Part shown: one piece after another, positions 1 to 5,159 of the stretch
How positions within the stretch are numbered: the stretch's first letter is position 1
Layout: every line of letters begins with the position of its first letter
NCBI GenBank assembly: GCA_025965815.1
Contig: JAOPWF010000537.1
Location: 1 to 5,971, forward strand
DNA length: 5,971 nucleotides
Reading direction: 5' to 3'
Origin: Mycobacterium sp.
Lineage (GTDB): Bacteria > Actinomycetota > Actinomycetes > Mycobacteriales > Mycobacteriaceae
The notes under the pieces: generated by a model
The model's database searches: none
Seen by the model: only the letters and a program-made list of their open reading frames with translations
What the model was told of the DNA's origin: nothing
Translations under genes and position numbers: made by a program

Positions 1-803
1 CTGACGAATTCGTTGCGGCCTGACTCGAGGATCAATCGGCTCATGGCCGAGACCAGCGCCGAGTGCACAGTCGTCTGTTCGGCGCGGGCGCGGGCGACCA
101 ACCGCCGGGTCAGGTCCGCATCGAAACAGATCGCGCTGAGGTGGGGCGCCGCGCCGTCGAAGGGCCGAGTCGTGGACAGCGTGTCAAGCCAGGCCGGCTG
201 CGCCGGTGGCGGCGGGCTGTTGACTGCCGGCGCAGCGGCGCGTTGCGTGTCGCGCAGCCGGCCGATCAGTTCCTCCTGTGATGGCGGGACGGACAGCGCC
301 TCAAGTGGGTGCCCGTTGAGTGCGGAGAACAAGTCCCGCAGAATGCATCCGGCGGAGAGCCCGTCGACGATGACATGGGCGACGGTCAGCACGATCGCGG
401 CCGGGGTACCCGTTCCTGAGCGCAGCAGCACCAGACGGATCAGCGGCGCGATAGAGGTATCGAAGGGGCGGATCAACTCCTCGGCGACCACATCACACCA
501 TGTGCGGCCCGTCTCGGCGTCGACGACGGTAACCGGGATCGGCCGCACACTCGCCGGCCGGTAGAACCCGAGTCGCGTTTGCGGGTCATCTTCGACGTAG
601 ACGTTCAGCAGCGGATGGCGGTGCTGCACCGCGCGGAGGGCGGCAGCAAGCGCACCAGGATCCAGGTCGTCAGCAAGCTCAGCCACGGTGCAGAAGTGCA
701 TCGTGCTCTTCTCCTGGCGCCGGTGATACATCCGCTCGAAAGCACCAAGCTGACGAACCCCGGTGACGTCCACGTGTCGTTGGTCACTGTCGTTACCGGT
801 CAT
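1..803 (-). CDS. PapA/NRPS condensation-domain-like acyltransferase, N-terminal 267 residues (cut by window edge)
   Basis: Open minus-strand frame from ATG at 803 to the left edge, with no stop seen; about 267 residues are visible. PapA5-type enzymes are about 420 residues, so roughly 60% is present. Seen: an N-terminal segment of condensation-domain style with R-H-P at about residues 62-64, then a hydrophobic strand leading to AHVIVDG at residues 142-148. This matches the HHxxxDG signature, with H143 the predicted catalytic base and D147 the structural Asp, but the first His is Ala. A proline/alanine-rich linker (about 189-204) precedes the second half. Known of the family: CoA- or carrier-protein-dependent acyl transfer onto alcohols or amines, in the cytosol. 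The start is supported by AAGGGAG (816-810) six bases upstream and by an ATGA overlap with the dehydrogenase stop, indicating translational coupling. A role in esterifying an alcohol linked to that dehydrogenase is inferred. It could also be a free-standing NRPS-like condensation protein. Confidence 0.82.
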   Translation of the reverse strand, partial: MTGNDSDQRHVDVTGVRQLGAFERMYHRRQEKSTMHFCTVAELADDLDPGALAAALRAVQHRHPLLNVYVEDDPQTRLGFYRPASVRPIPVTVVDAETGRTWCDVVAEELIRPFDTSIAPLIRLVLLRSGTGTPAAIVLTVAHVIVDGLSAGCILRDLFSALNGHPLEALSVPPSQEELIGRLRDTQRAAAPAVNSPPPPAQPAWLDTLSTTRPFDGAAPHLSAICFDADLTRRLVARARAEQTTVHSALVSAMSRLILESGRNEFV

Positions 804-1894
804 CGGCTGCTCCCTTCCCGGCTGCTCTGCAGTTGAGCGTGTTGTGGCTGCGGGTAGAACATGGGCGTTGGGGCTCGGAGCGCGGTGGTGAGCACCACGC
901 GGAAGCGGGCCTGGTTGGTCACCATTCGCTGATAACCGTCGGCGGCCTTCTCCAGCGGCAGGACCTCCACCATCGGTTTAATACCTTGTAACGCAGCGAA
1001 ATTCAGGGTGTCCTCAAGATCAGGGGACGCGCCGGCGGGATGGCCGTGCACGGTGCCGGAGATGCCGATCAGCTGCATCGGGCTGACCTGTAGCGGGTCG
1101 TCGAGGACGGCCAGGGTGAGCAGTTCGCCGTGCAGTCCCAGCCCGCCGACCGCGGCGGTCATTGCGTCGGCGTTGGTGGCGGTGGCCGCGATGACCCGCG
1201 CCCCGCCCAGTTTCTGCAGTTCGGCGGCCACGTCGCTGGCCACCGAGTCGATGTAGTGATGAGCGCCCAGTTCGCGTGCGAGGTCGCGTTTCTCGGGGCC
1301 ACGCGCGATGGCGACGGTGCGAAAGCCCATCTTCACCGCGAACTGCACCCCCAGATGCCCCAGTCCGCCAATCCCGAGAATGGCGACCAGATCGCCCGGC
1401 CCGGCGCCGGTGCGGCGCAACGAATTGAACACGGTCAGCCCTGCGCACGCGAGCGGCGCGGCATCAACAGCCGACAGGTCATCGGGAATGCGGGCCAGCG
1501 CGGTTGCGGGCGCCACGACGTAGTCGGCGCATCCGCCGGGAAATGTTGCGCCGGTGACCATCCCGACCTCGCAGTGCACGAACTCCCCTTGCCGGCAGCT
1601 GCGGCAAACGCCGCAATAGCCGCCCGACCAGCCGATCGCCACCCGATCACCCTCGCGCCAGCCCTCCACACCCGCGCCGAGCGCATCGATATGCCCGGCG
1701 ATCTCATGACCCGGCGTGACCGGGAACTGCACACCGGGCCACAGGTCATCGACGAACATCGAATCGGAATGGCAGATGCCGCACGCCTCCACCGCGACAC
1801 ACACGGTGCCAGGTCCCGGTTCGGCCAGTGTTCGATCGACCAGAGCCAGCTGTCCTCCCGGCGAGGTGACTTGGGCCGCGCGAAATGTCGTCAT
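800..1894 (-). CDS. Zinc-dependent medium-chain alcohol dehydrogenase
   Basis: Complete, 364 residues. Catalytic zinc ligands are C41 (in CGICHSD), H63 (in PGHE) and C150 (in LACAGLTVFN). The structural-zinc lobe has C94, C97, C100 and C108. A Rossmann fold begins with GIGGLG at 174-179. Family knowledge: reversible NAD(P)-dependent oxidation of primary or secondary alcohols to aldehydes or ketones in the cytosol. At the end of the second Rossmann strand, where NAD-specific enzymes usually carry Asp, the sequence reads I-A-R (196-198), so NADP use or relaxed specificity is possible (inference). The start at 1894 is chosen because GGAAAGG (1909-1903) lies 8 bases upstream and MTTFRAAQV is a typical family N-terminus; the frame stays open to 2059, but that extension runs through the upstream hydrolase fragment. 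The usual family ending near residue 336 is followed by about 27 extra hydrophilic residues. The stop overlaps the downstream acyltransferase start. The natural substrate is unknown. Confidence 0.93.
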   Translation of the reverse strand: MTTFRAAQVTSPGGQLALVDRTLAEPGPGTVCVAVEACGICHSDSMFVDDLWPGVQFPVTPGHEIAGHIDALGAGVEGWREGDRVAIGWSGGYCGVCRSCRQGEFVHCEVGMVTGATFPGGCADYVVAPATALARIPDDLSAVDAAPLACAGLTVFNSLRRTGAGPGDLVAILGIGGLGHLGVQFAVKMGFRTVAIARGPEKRDLARELGAHHYIDSVASDVAAELQKLGGARVIAATATNADAMTAAVGGLGLHGELLTLAVLDDPLQVSPMQLIGISGTVHGHPAGASPDLEDTLNFAALQGIKPMVEVLPLEKAADGYQRMVTNQARFRVVLTTALRAPTPMFYPQPQHAQLQSSREGSSR

Positions 1895-1934
1895 GATGTG
1901 TGCCTTTCCGAGTTCGCTTTTGGTGTCGGGTTGG

Positions 1935-2138
1935 TTAGCAGGGGCTGATGGCGTCGATGCTCTGATGCGTGCGCCGCGCACCGATGTTCTGACTGAAGTT
2001 GGTGTCGGCCGTCGCGCCGGGCCCGCTACCGTGCGGCAGAACCAAGGGGTGCCCGGCACCCGCCTCGCAGTAGTGAACCCGCAATTTCGGCACGTCGATG
2101 AAGCGATCAGCGATCACGGCCGTGTCGGTTGCCGTCAT
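1935..2138 (-). pseudogene. Alpha/beta hydrolase (BphD/HsaD-like meta-cleavage product hydrolase), N-terminal stump
   Basis: A 67-codon frame with a strong start: ATG at 2138 preceded by AAGGAG (2151-2146) at 7-base spacing. Residues 1-53 look like the N-terminus of a meta-cleavage-product hydrolase: VHYCEAGAGHPLVL, then the oxyanion-hole turn HGSGPG at 36-41, then TNFSQNIG. After residue 53 (about base 1980) the family pattern, which should continue into A-x-x-FRVIA-x-D-x-PGYG, is lost; 14 unrelated residues follow and then TAA. The family is about 270-290 residues, so nucleophile Ser, acid Asp and catalytic His are all missing and no hydrolase activity is possible. Family role: cleavage of C-C bonds in ring-fission products of aromatic or steroid catabolism. 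It lies 40 bases before the alcohol dehydrogenase, in the same direction, and its start signals may now act only as an operon leader. A large internal deletion is the likely cause (inference). Confidence 0.8.
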
Positions 2139-2300
2139 TGGGAAACTCCTTGCGTCGCAACATGAGCCGACAACTCGGACGCACATCCTCCGGATGGACG
2201 CGGAGAGCGTACGGCATCGGCTTGGTTCTTCAACGTTCGCGCGCAATGAAACTTCCAACACGAATTTGTTCCGGTCGCTGGAACACTTTCGCGCGGCCCC
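2139..2300. other. Divergent spacer between hydrolase stump and molybdenum hydroxylase fragment
   Basis: I see no gene here. The spacer probably holds the promoter for the minus-strand hydrolase/dehydrogenase/acyltransferase operon, because it directly precedes that operon's strong RBS, but no convincing -35/-10 pair could be fixed. It carries the perfect inverted repeat at 2267-2285. Base composition is lower in G+C around 2240-2290 than in the flanking coding DNA, as expected of a regulatory segment. Confidence 0.45.
2267..2285. repeat. Perfect inverted repeat TGTTCC-N7-GGAACA, possible operator
   Basis: The arms TGTTCC (2267-2272) and GGAACA (2280-2285) are exact reverse complements around a 7-base spacer; the arms do not extend. 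The site lies about 130 bases upstream of the hydrolase start and just before the molybdenum hydroxylase fragment begins. Symmetric sites of this size are typical operators of dimeric regulators such as the IclR and TetR proteins encoded nearby. That pairing is an inference: the site does not share an obvious sequence with the repeats in front of the IclR gene. Confidence 0.4.
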
Positions 2301-2717
2301 GGTGGCGCCTACTGCGCGGTGGTCGCGGAAGTGGAAGCTACAAGCCAAGAGCGGGTACGTCGGCTCACCGTCGCGGTAGACGCCGGCCTGATCATCAACC
2401 CCGACGGAGTGGCGAACCAGGTCGAGGGCGGCGCGATCCAGGCGACCATCTGGGCACTAAAGGAACGTGTGCGGTTCAACAACCTGACCGTCACCAGCGA
2501 CACCTGGGAGAGCTACCCGATCCTGCGGTTCTCGGAGATACCTACGGTCGACGTGGAATTGTTGCCCGGCAGCGGGGATCCGCCGTTGGGAGTCGGCGAG
2601 ACCGCGCAGGGGCCCACCGCGGCCGCCATCGGTAACGCCCTCTACCACGCGCTCGGAGTCCGCGTGCGGACCCTGCCGTTCACCCAGGAACAGATCGTCG
2701 AAGCAATGCCAGACTGA
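2301..2717 (+). pseudogene. Molybdopterin-binding (xanthine dehydrogenase family, isoquinoline 1-oxidoreductase beta-like) subunit, C-terminal fragment
   Basis: An open frame of 138 codons ending at TGA 2715-2717 reads as the last part of a large molybdenum-hydroxylase subunit. Visible landmarks are GAYCAVVAEVEA (from residue 2), VDAGLIINPDGVANQVEGG (about 26-44), TSDTWESYPILRFSEIP (about 65-81) and GVGETAQGPTAAAIGNA (about 97-113). In the last, the Glu of GVGE (residue 100) corresponds to the conserved active-site Glu of the family. The usual subunit is over 700 residues, so the substrate-channel and most cofactor-binding domains are missing. Upstream of about 2301 the homology stops and the DNA becomes the divergent spacer. 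No RBS precedes the only nearby start candidate (GTG at 2319), and no small [2Fe-2S] partner gene is present, so I call it a remnant. The intact enzyme would hydroxylate N-heterocycles or oxidise aldehydes. Confidence 0.82.
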
Positions 2718-2940
2718 CCAGGAGCCCTCGGCGAAGTCGTTCAAGGGGCCGGCGATGCCCAATGCGGGCGACTCCAGCAGCTAGGTCGGTCTAGTGCGAC
2801 GAGATGCTCGTTCCCGGCGATGCGTTGATTGGCGGCCGTGGGCCAGCTGAGACTCGTCGAGTTCGTATCGGGCGGGAGTGATGCCTGGACGGGGGGACCT
2901 CGCAGCAGGCCGAGAGCATCAACCCAGCCGGTCTCCTAGG

Positions 2941-2970
2941 TTGACGCCTGCGGCCACTAGAGCGTACCTT
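2941..2970 (+). promoter_or_regulatory. Candidate promoter of the IclR-TetR pair
   Basis: TTGACG (2941-2946) is a good -35 element. With an 18-base spacer it is followed by TACCTT (2965-2970), a weak -10 matching 3 of 6 consensus positions. Transcription would then start near 2977, inside the inverted repeats at 2967-2990, giving a natural arrangement for autorepression. The -10 is poor, so the position is tentative. Confidence 0.3.
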
Positions 2971-2990
2971 CTACTAGAAGGATCGTTCTA
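2967..2990. repeat. Two interlocked inverted repeats, probable operator of the IclR-family gene
   Basis: CCTTCT (2967-2972) and AGAAGG (2976-2981) form a perfect 6-base dyad around ACT. Overlapping it, TAGAA (2975-2979) and TTCTA (2986-2990) form a second perfect dyad around 6 bases. TTCTACT also recurs as a direct repeat (2969-2975 and 2986-2992, period 17). The cluster ends 16 bases before the regulator's start codon, where an autoregulatory site is expected. Whether IclR or TetR binds here is not decidable from sequence. Confidence 0.55.
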
Positions 2991-3006
2991 CTGATCGGGA
3001 TCACGA

Positions 3007-3768
3007 ATGACGCACAACACGCCCGTGGCCACCGACATGGCCCCCTCCGTTCTCTGGAAGGCGTTCGACGTGCTGCAGACGTTCAACCAGAGCCGCCGCG
3101 TTATGACGGTGAGCGATATCGCCCGCAAGAGCGGTCTGCCGAAGTCGACGGCACATCGAATCCTGACGATGTTGTCGGAGGTGGACGCTGTCCAGCGGGT
3201 GGGCCAGGGCTATCGGATCGGATTGCGGATTTTCACGATGGGAACCTGCTCGGCCGAAGTTCAGTTGCGCAATGTTGCGCTGCCGCATCTCGAGCGGTTA
3301 CGACGCGTCACTAAGCAGACGGTGCACCTTGCCGTCCTCGAGGAGGCCGATGTCGTCTACCTCGAGAAGCTACCTAGCTCGGCATCGCCGTCGACGCCGG
3401 CGGTCGTGGGTGGCCGGTTACCCGCGCAGTCGACCGGCGTAGGCAAGGCACTGCTGGCCTTCACCGGTCCCGCTCCGGAATCGGTCACTCCTCCCCGTAA
3501 CCCCACGTCGACGTTCCGCCGCCCGGAGCTCCTACGCAGCTACCTGCAGGATGTCAGGATGATGGGCATCGCGGCAGATCGTGAGGGAGCGGCACGAGGC
3601 CTTGCGTGTGTCGCAGCGCCGATCTTCGTCGGGCAACAAGCGGTGGCTGCTGTTTCCGTGGGCTTCGCGGCGAGCGCAGGCAGTGGCGAGTTGTTCGTCA
3701 ATCCGTTGCGCGAAACCAGTGCCGCTATCGGCCGGGCGCTCGCGATGACCTCGTCCCGCGCGCCGTGA
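3007..3768 (+). CDS. IclR-family transcriptional regulator
   Basis: Complete, 253 residues, the normal family size. The N-terminal winged helix-turn-helix spans about residues 14-78: helix SVLWKAFDVLQTF, then TVSDIARKSGLPKSTAHRIL (34-53) as the helix-turn-helix, and QGYRIGLRIFTMG as the wing end. The C-terminal effector-binding domain shows VHLAVLEEADVVYLEKL (106-122), GRLPAQSTGVGKALLAF (136-152) and GLACVAAPIF (198-207), standard IclR landmarks. The usual acidic residues before the G-x-x-CVAAP motif are partly replaced (DREGAARG, 191-198). IclR proteins are dimeric or tetrameric cytosolic regulators of catabolic operons, often binding aromatic or organic acids. The RBS is weak (GGGA about 8 bases upstream of the ATG). 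Two dyads immediately upstream suggest autoregulation. It is followed after 8 bases by a TetR gene. Confidence 0.93.
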   Translation: MTHNTPVATDMAPSVLWKAFDVLQTFNQSRRVMTVSDIARKSGLPKSTAHRILTMLSEVDAVQRVGQGYRIGLRIFTMGTCSAEVQLRNVALPHLERLRRVTKQTVHLAVLEEADVVYLEKLPSSASPSTPAVVGGRLPAQSTGVGKALLAFTGPAPESVTPPRNPTSTFRRPELLRSYLQDVRMMGIAADREGAARGLACVAAPIFVGQQAVAAVSVGFAASAGSGELFVNPLRETSAAIGRALAMTSSRAP

Positions 3769-3776
3769 GGTTAGTG

Positions 3777-4427
3777 ATGGTGGCTGACGCTGCCCTGACC
3801 AACTCCAAGGATGCCATTCTCGATGCCGCCGAGTTGCTGATGGCGAGGGTCGGCTACGACAAAGCATCGATCTCGCAGATATGTCGAGAGTCCCAGCTGC
3901 CCGTCGGATCGATCTATCACCATTTCGGCAGCAAAGCGGGGCTGCTGTCGGCGGTTATCGAGCGGGGCGTCGGCCGATTCTTCTCGGCCTTGCCGCAACC
4001 GGACGCCGGTGTGGCTTCCGCCGAGCAGGCTATGCGCGAGTACTTCGGCGCCGCCGCAGATGCCATTGTTGAGAATCTGGCTTTCTTCACCCTGGAGGGT
4101 GACCTCACGCGGTTCAGGCGGCGCGACGCTGAGTTCGCCGGGGCCATAGCGACAGTCCGCGAGCGCAACGAGCAAAATCTGACGGCAGTGATAGCCCCTT
4201 TCGCGCACGAACTCGGCGTCCAGAACGTGGACGATCTGTGTCAGCGCCTGGTAGAGGTGACAATGATCTTCACGCGGGGAGCGGTGATGTCCGCTGGTGA
4301 CGACCTCCCTCACCTGCGGCTGCTCATCCAGCACCTGCACACCATGATCTGGTCGGCGATTCTGGAAGCGGCCCGGGTGGACCGAGAGAAGACGACTTCT
4401 AGCGGGCGAGGGCCACTGCGCTCATAG
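3777..4427 (+). CDS. TetR/AcrR-family transcriptional regulator
   Basis: Complete, 216 residues. The N-terminal TetR DNA-binding domain covers about residues 10-60: AILDAAELLMARVGYDKASI, then ICRESQLPVGSIYHHFGSK (35-53), where VGSIYHHF is the recognition helix and the YHHFGSK ending is the family hallmark. The C-terminal helical ligand-binding domain (about 80-205) is diverged as usual and gives no ligand. ATG 3777 is chosen because GAGG (3767-3770), overlapping the IclR stop, sits 6 bases upstream and the protein begins close to the HTH. A GTG at 3774 is the alternative start. The frame stays open upstream through the IclR gene, but that extension is out of phase with it and is noise. The 8-base gap to the IclR stop indicates co-transcription and probably coupled translation. 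No terminator is evident downstream. Confidence 0.92.
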   Translation: MVADAALTNSKDAILDAAELLMARVGYDKASISQICRESQLPVGSIYHHFGSKAGLLSAVIERGVGRFFSALPQPDAGVASAEQAMREYFGAAADAIVENLAFFTLEGDLTRFRRRDAEFAGAIATVRERNEQNLTAVIAPFAHELGVQNVDDLCQRLVEVTMIFTRGAVMSAGDDLPHLRLLIQHLHTMIWSAILEAARVDREKTTSSGRGPLRS

Positions 4428-4762
4428 TGGTGTTCGCCGCGGTCCCACTCCGGGCGGGCTGAGCAGTAGCGGTGGGTAGTCTGAAGGCGGCTGGCTGCTG
4501 ATTGGAGGCCTCGGTCGCCTACGGCATTAAGGAATAACAGTTTCGCGGGTGTGTACCCGGGCGCATCGTGTCTCATAGGAATTGCGGTTGTCGAGATCGT
4601 CTTTGGTGGCGCGAGCGCCCCTACTTCAAATATTTGACTACGCCTCAGCGGTAAATGCGTGGGCGTACTCGGCACCGCCGAGATGCTTGTAAACGTGCGT
4701 AGTGCTAAGGAAGCCGCGCCATCGCCGGCCAACAAGACCTGGGCCGCTGTCGTTGACCAGAT

Positions 4763-4785
4763 AAAAGATGGATAATCAATCTTTT
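4763..4785. repeat. Inverted repeat AAAAGAT-N9-ATCTTTT
   Basis: Seven-base perfect arms (4763-4769 and 4779-4785) around a 9-base A+T-rich spacer, in a locally A+T-rich stretch that stands out from the GC-rich surroundings. It could be an operator, or a relic of a mobile-element end. No T-run follows, so it does not read as a terminator. Confidence 0.45.
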
Positions 4786-4848
4786 CATCAACTGTGCGTA
4801 AGCCGATGCGGGACAGAGTCTTTCCCATTGCACGACACGGGGGAGAAG

Positions 4849-4861
4849 CGTCACAGTGACG
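4849..4861. repeat. Palindrome CGTCAC-A-GTGACG
   Basis: Perfect 6-base arms around a single central A. This is a compact dyad of the kind bound by dimeric regulators, but no nearby start codon with an RBS gives it an obvious target gene. Confidence 0.35.
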
Positions 4862-4959
4862 AACAGCAACGTGGAGCGCTAGCGGGATCGCCACGTCGGC
4901 AAGACGCAGCTCAGCGTAGACCTTCGAATCCTCCTGGCGCAGACCGTGAACTGGACGCC

Positions 4960-4973
4960 ATGCCGCACGGCAT
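4960..4973. repeat. Inverted repeat ATGCCG-CA-CGGCAT
   Basis: Perfect 6-base arms with a 2-base centre. The loop is too short for a stable RNA hairpin, so a protein-binding dyad is more likely than a terminator. There is no associated gene in the window. Confidence 0.35.
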
Positions 4974-5060
4974 ACCAAATTGTTGAATTCCCGCAGGGGA
5001 TCGCGGTCTGCAGCCATGATCAACTAGCACCGATTCGAGATCGCACGCTGCATACCTGTC

Positions 5061-5076
5061 ACCCTTGAGCAAGGGT
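5061..5076. repeat. Inverted repeat ACCCTTG-AG-CAAGGGT adjoining a TTGACT box
   Basis: Seven-base perfect arms (5061-5067 and 5070-5076) separated by AG. The last base is shared with TTGACT (5076-5081), which resembles a -35 element; no acceptable -10 is found at 16-18 bases downstream. Position and symmetry suggest an operator next to a decayed or alternative promoter. Confidence 0.4.
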
Positions 5077-5159
5077 TGACTCCTAGACAGCTTACGTCTC
5101 GGGTCGGTGTGCCCGGCGTGGAGTGGCTGAAGAGAGTGACCAGCGCCATACCGTTTCCT

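Larger units (their letters stand above)
2718..3006. other. Non-coding spacer before the IclR-family gene
   Basis: 289 bases without a supportable gene; short frames here have no RBS and no recognisable protein pattern. A small hairpin ACGAG-ATG-CTCGT lies at 2799-2811 but has no following T-run, so it is not called a terminator. The last 70 bases hold the candidate promoter and operator region of the regulator gene. Confidence 0.5.
4428..5159. other. Long gene-poor region with several small perfect inverted repeats
   Basis: About 730 bases without a supportable intact gene. Frames exist but lack RBS, typical codon choice and recognisable protein patterns. Base composition is visibly more A+T rich (for example 4620-4640 and 4760-4790) than the flanking genes. 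Inverted repeats seen: CGGGT-GTGT-ACCCG (4546-4559), the palindrome CAAATATTTG (4627-4636), AAAAGAT-N9-ATCTTTT (4763-4785), CGTCAC-A-GTGACG (4849-4861), ATGCCG-CA-CGGCAT (4960-4973) and ACCCTTG-AG-CAAGGGT (5061-5076). A short minus-strand frame at 4638-4775 faintly recalls a tyrosine recombinase end. The stretch may be old mobile-element debris, but no element ends could be defined. Confidence 0.5.

Noticed and set aside
13..564. Long plus-strand open frame of 183 codons
   Set aside because: It is the antisense shadow of the condensation-domain gene, whose HxxxDG motif, RBS and ATGA coupling are on the minus strand.
1130..1948. Plus-strand frame of 272 codons across the dehydrogenase
   Set aside because: Antisense to a complete zinc alcohol dehydrogenase with all metal ligands; the translation has no family-like pattern.
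1895..2059. N-terminal extension of the dehydrogenase to an ATG at 2059
   Set aside because: It would overlap the hydrolase stump in another frame, has no family-like sequence, and an RBS with good spacing supports the start at 1894.
2139..2348. Upstream extension of the hydrolase frame to 2348
   Set aside because: No homology; the internal ATG at 2138 has a strong AAGGAG and gives the expected N-terminus.
3606..3776. Upstream extension of the TetR frame inside the IclR gene
   Set aside because: It is the second reading frame of the IclR coding sequence; the TetR domain begins right after ATG 3777.
3771..4340. Minus-strand 189-codon frame opposite the TetR gene
   Set aside because: Shadow of a clearly coding TetR gene; no RBS or family features.
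4428..4500. Possible terminator after the TetR gene
   Set aside because: Only distant CCCAC/GTGGG complementarity was seen, with a long loop and no T-run.
4768..4986. Plus-strand 72-codon frame
   Set aside because: No RBS, non-protein-like composition, and it begins inside an inverted repeat.
4310..5023. Minus-strand 237-codon frame in the gene-free region
   Set aside because: It starts at TTG without an RBS, overlaps the TetR 3' end antisense, has mixed third-position composition and no recognisable domain; weak and not called.
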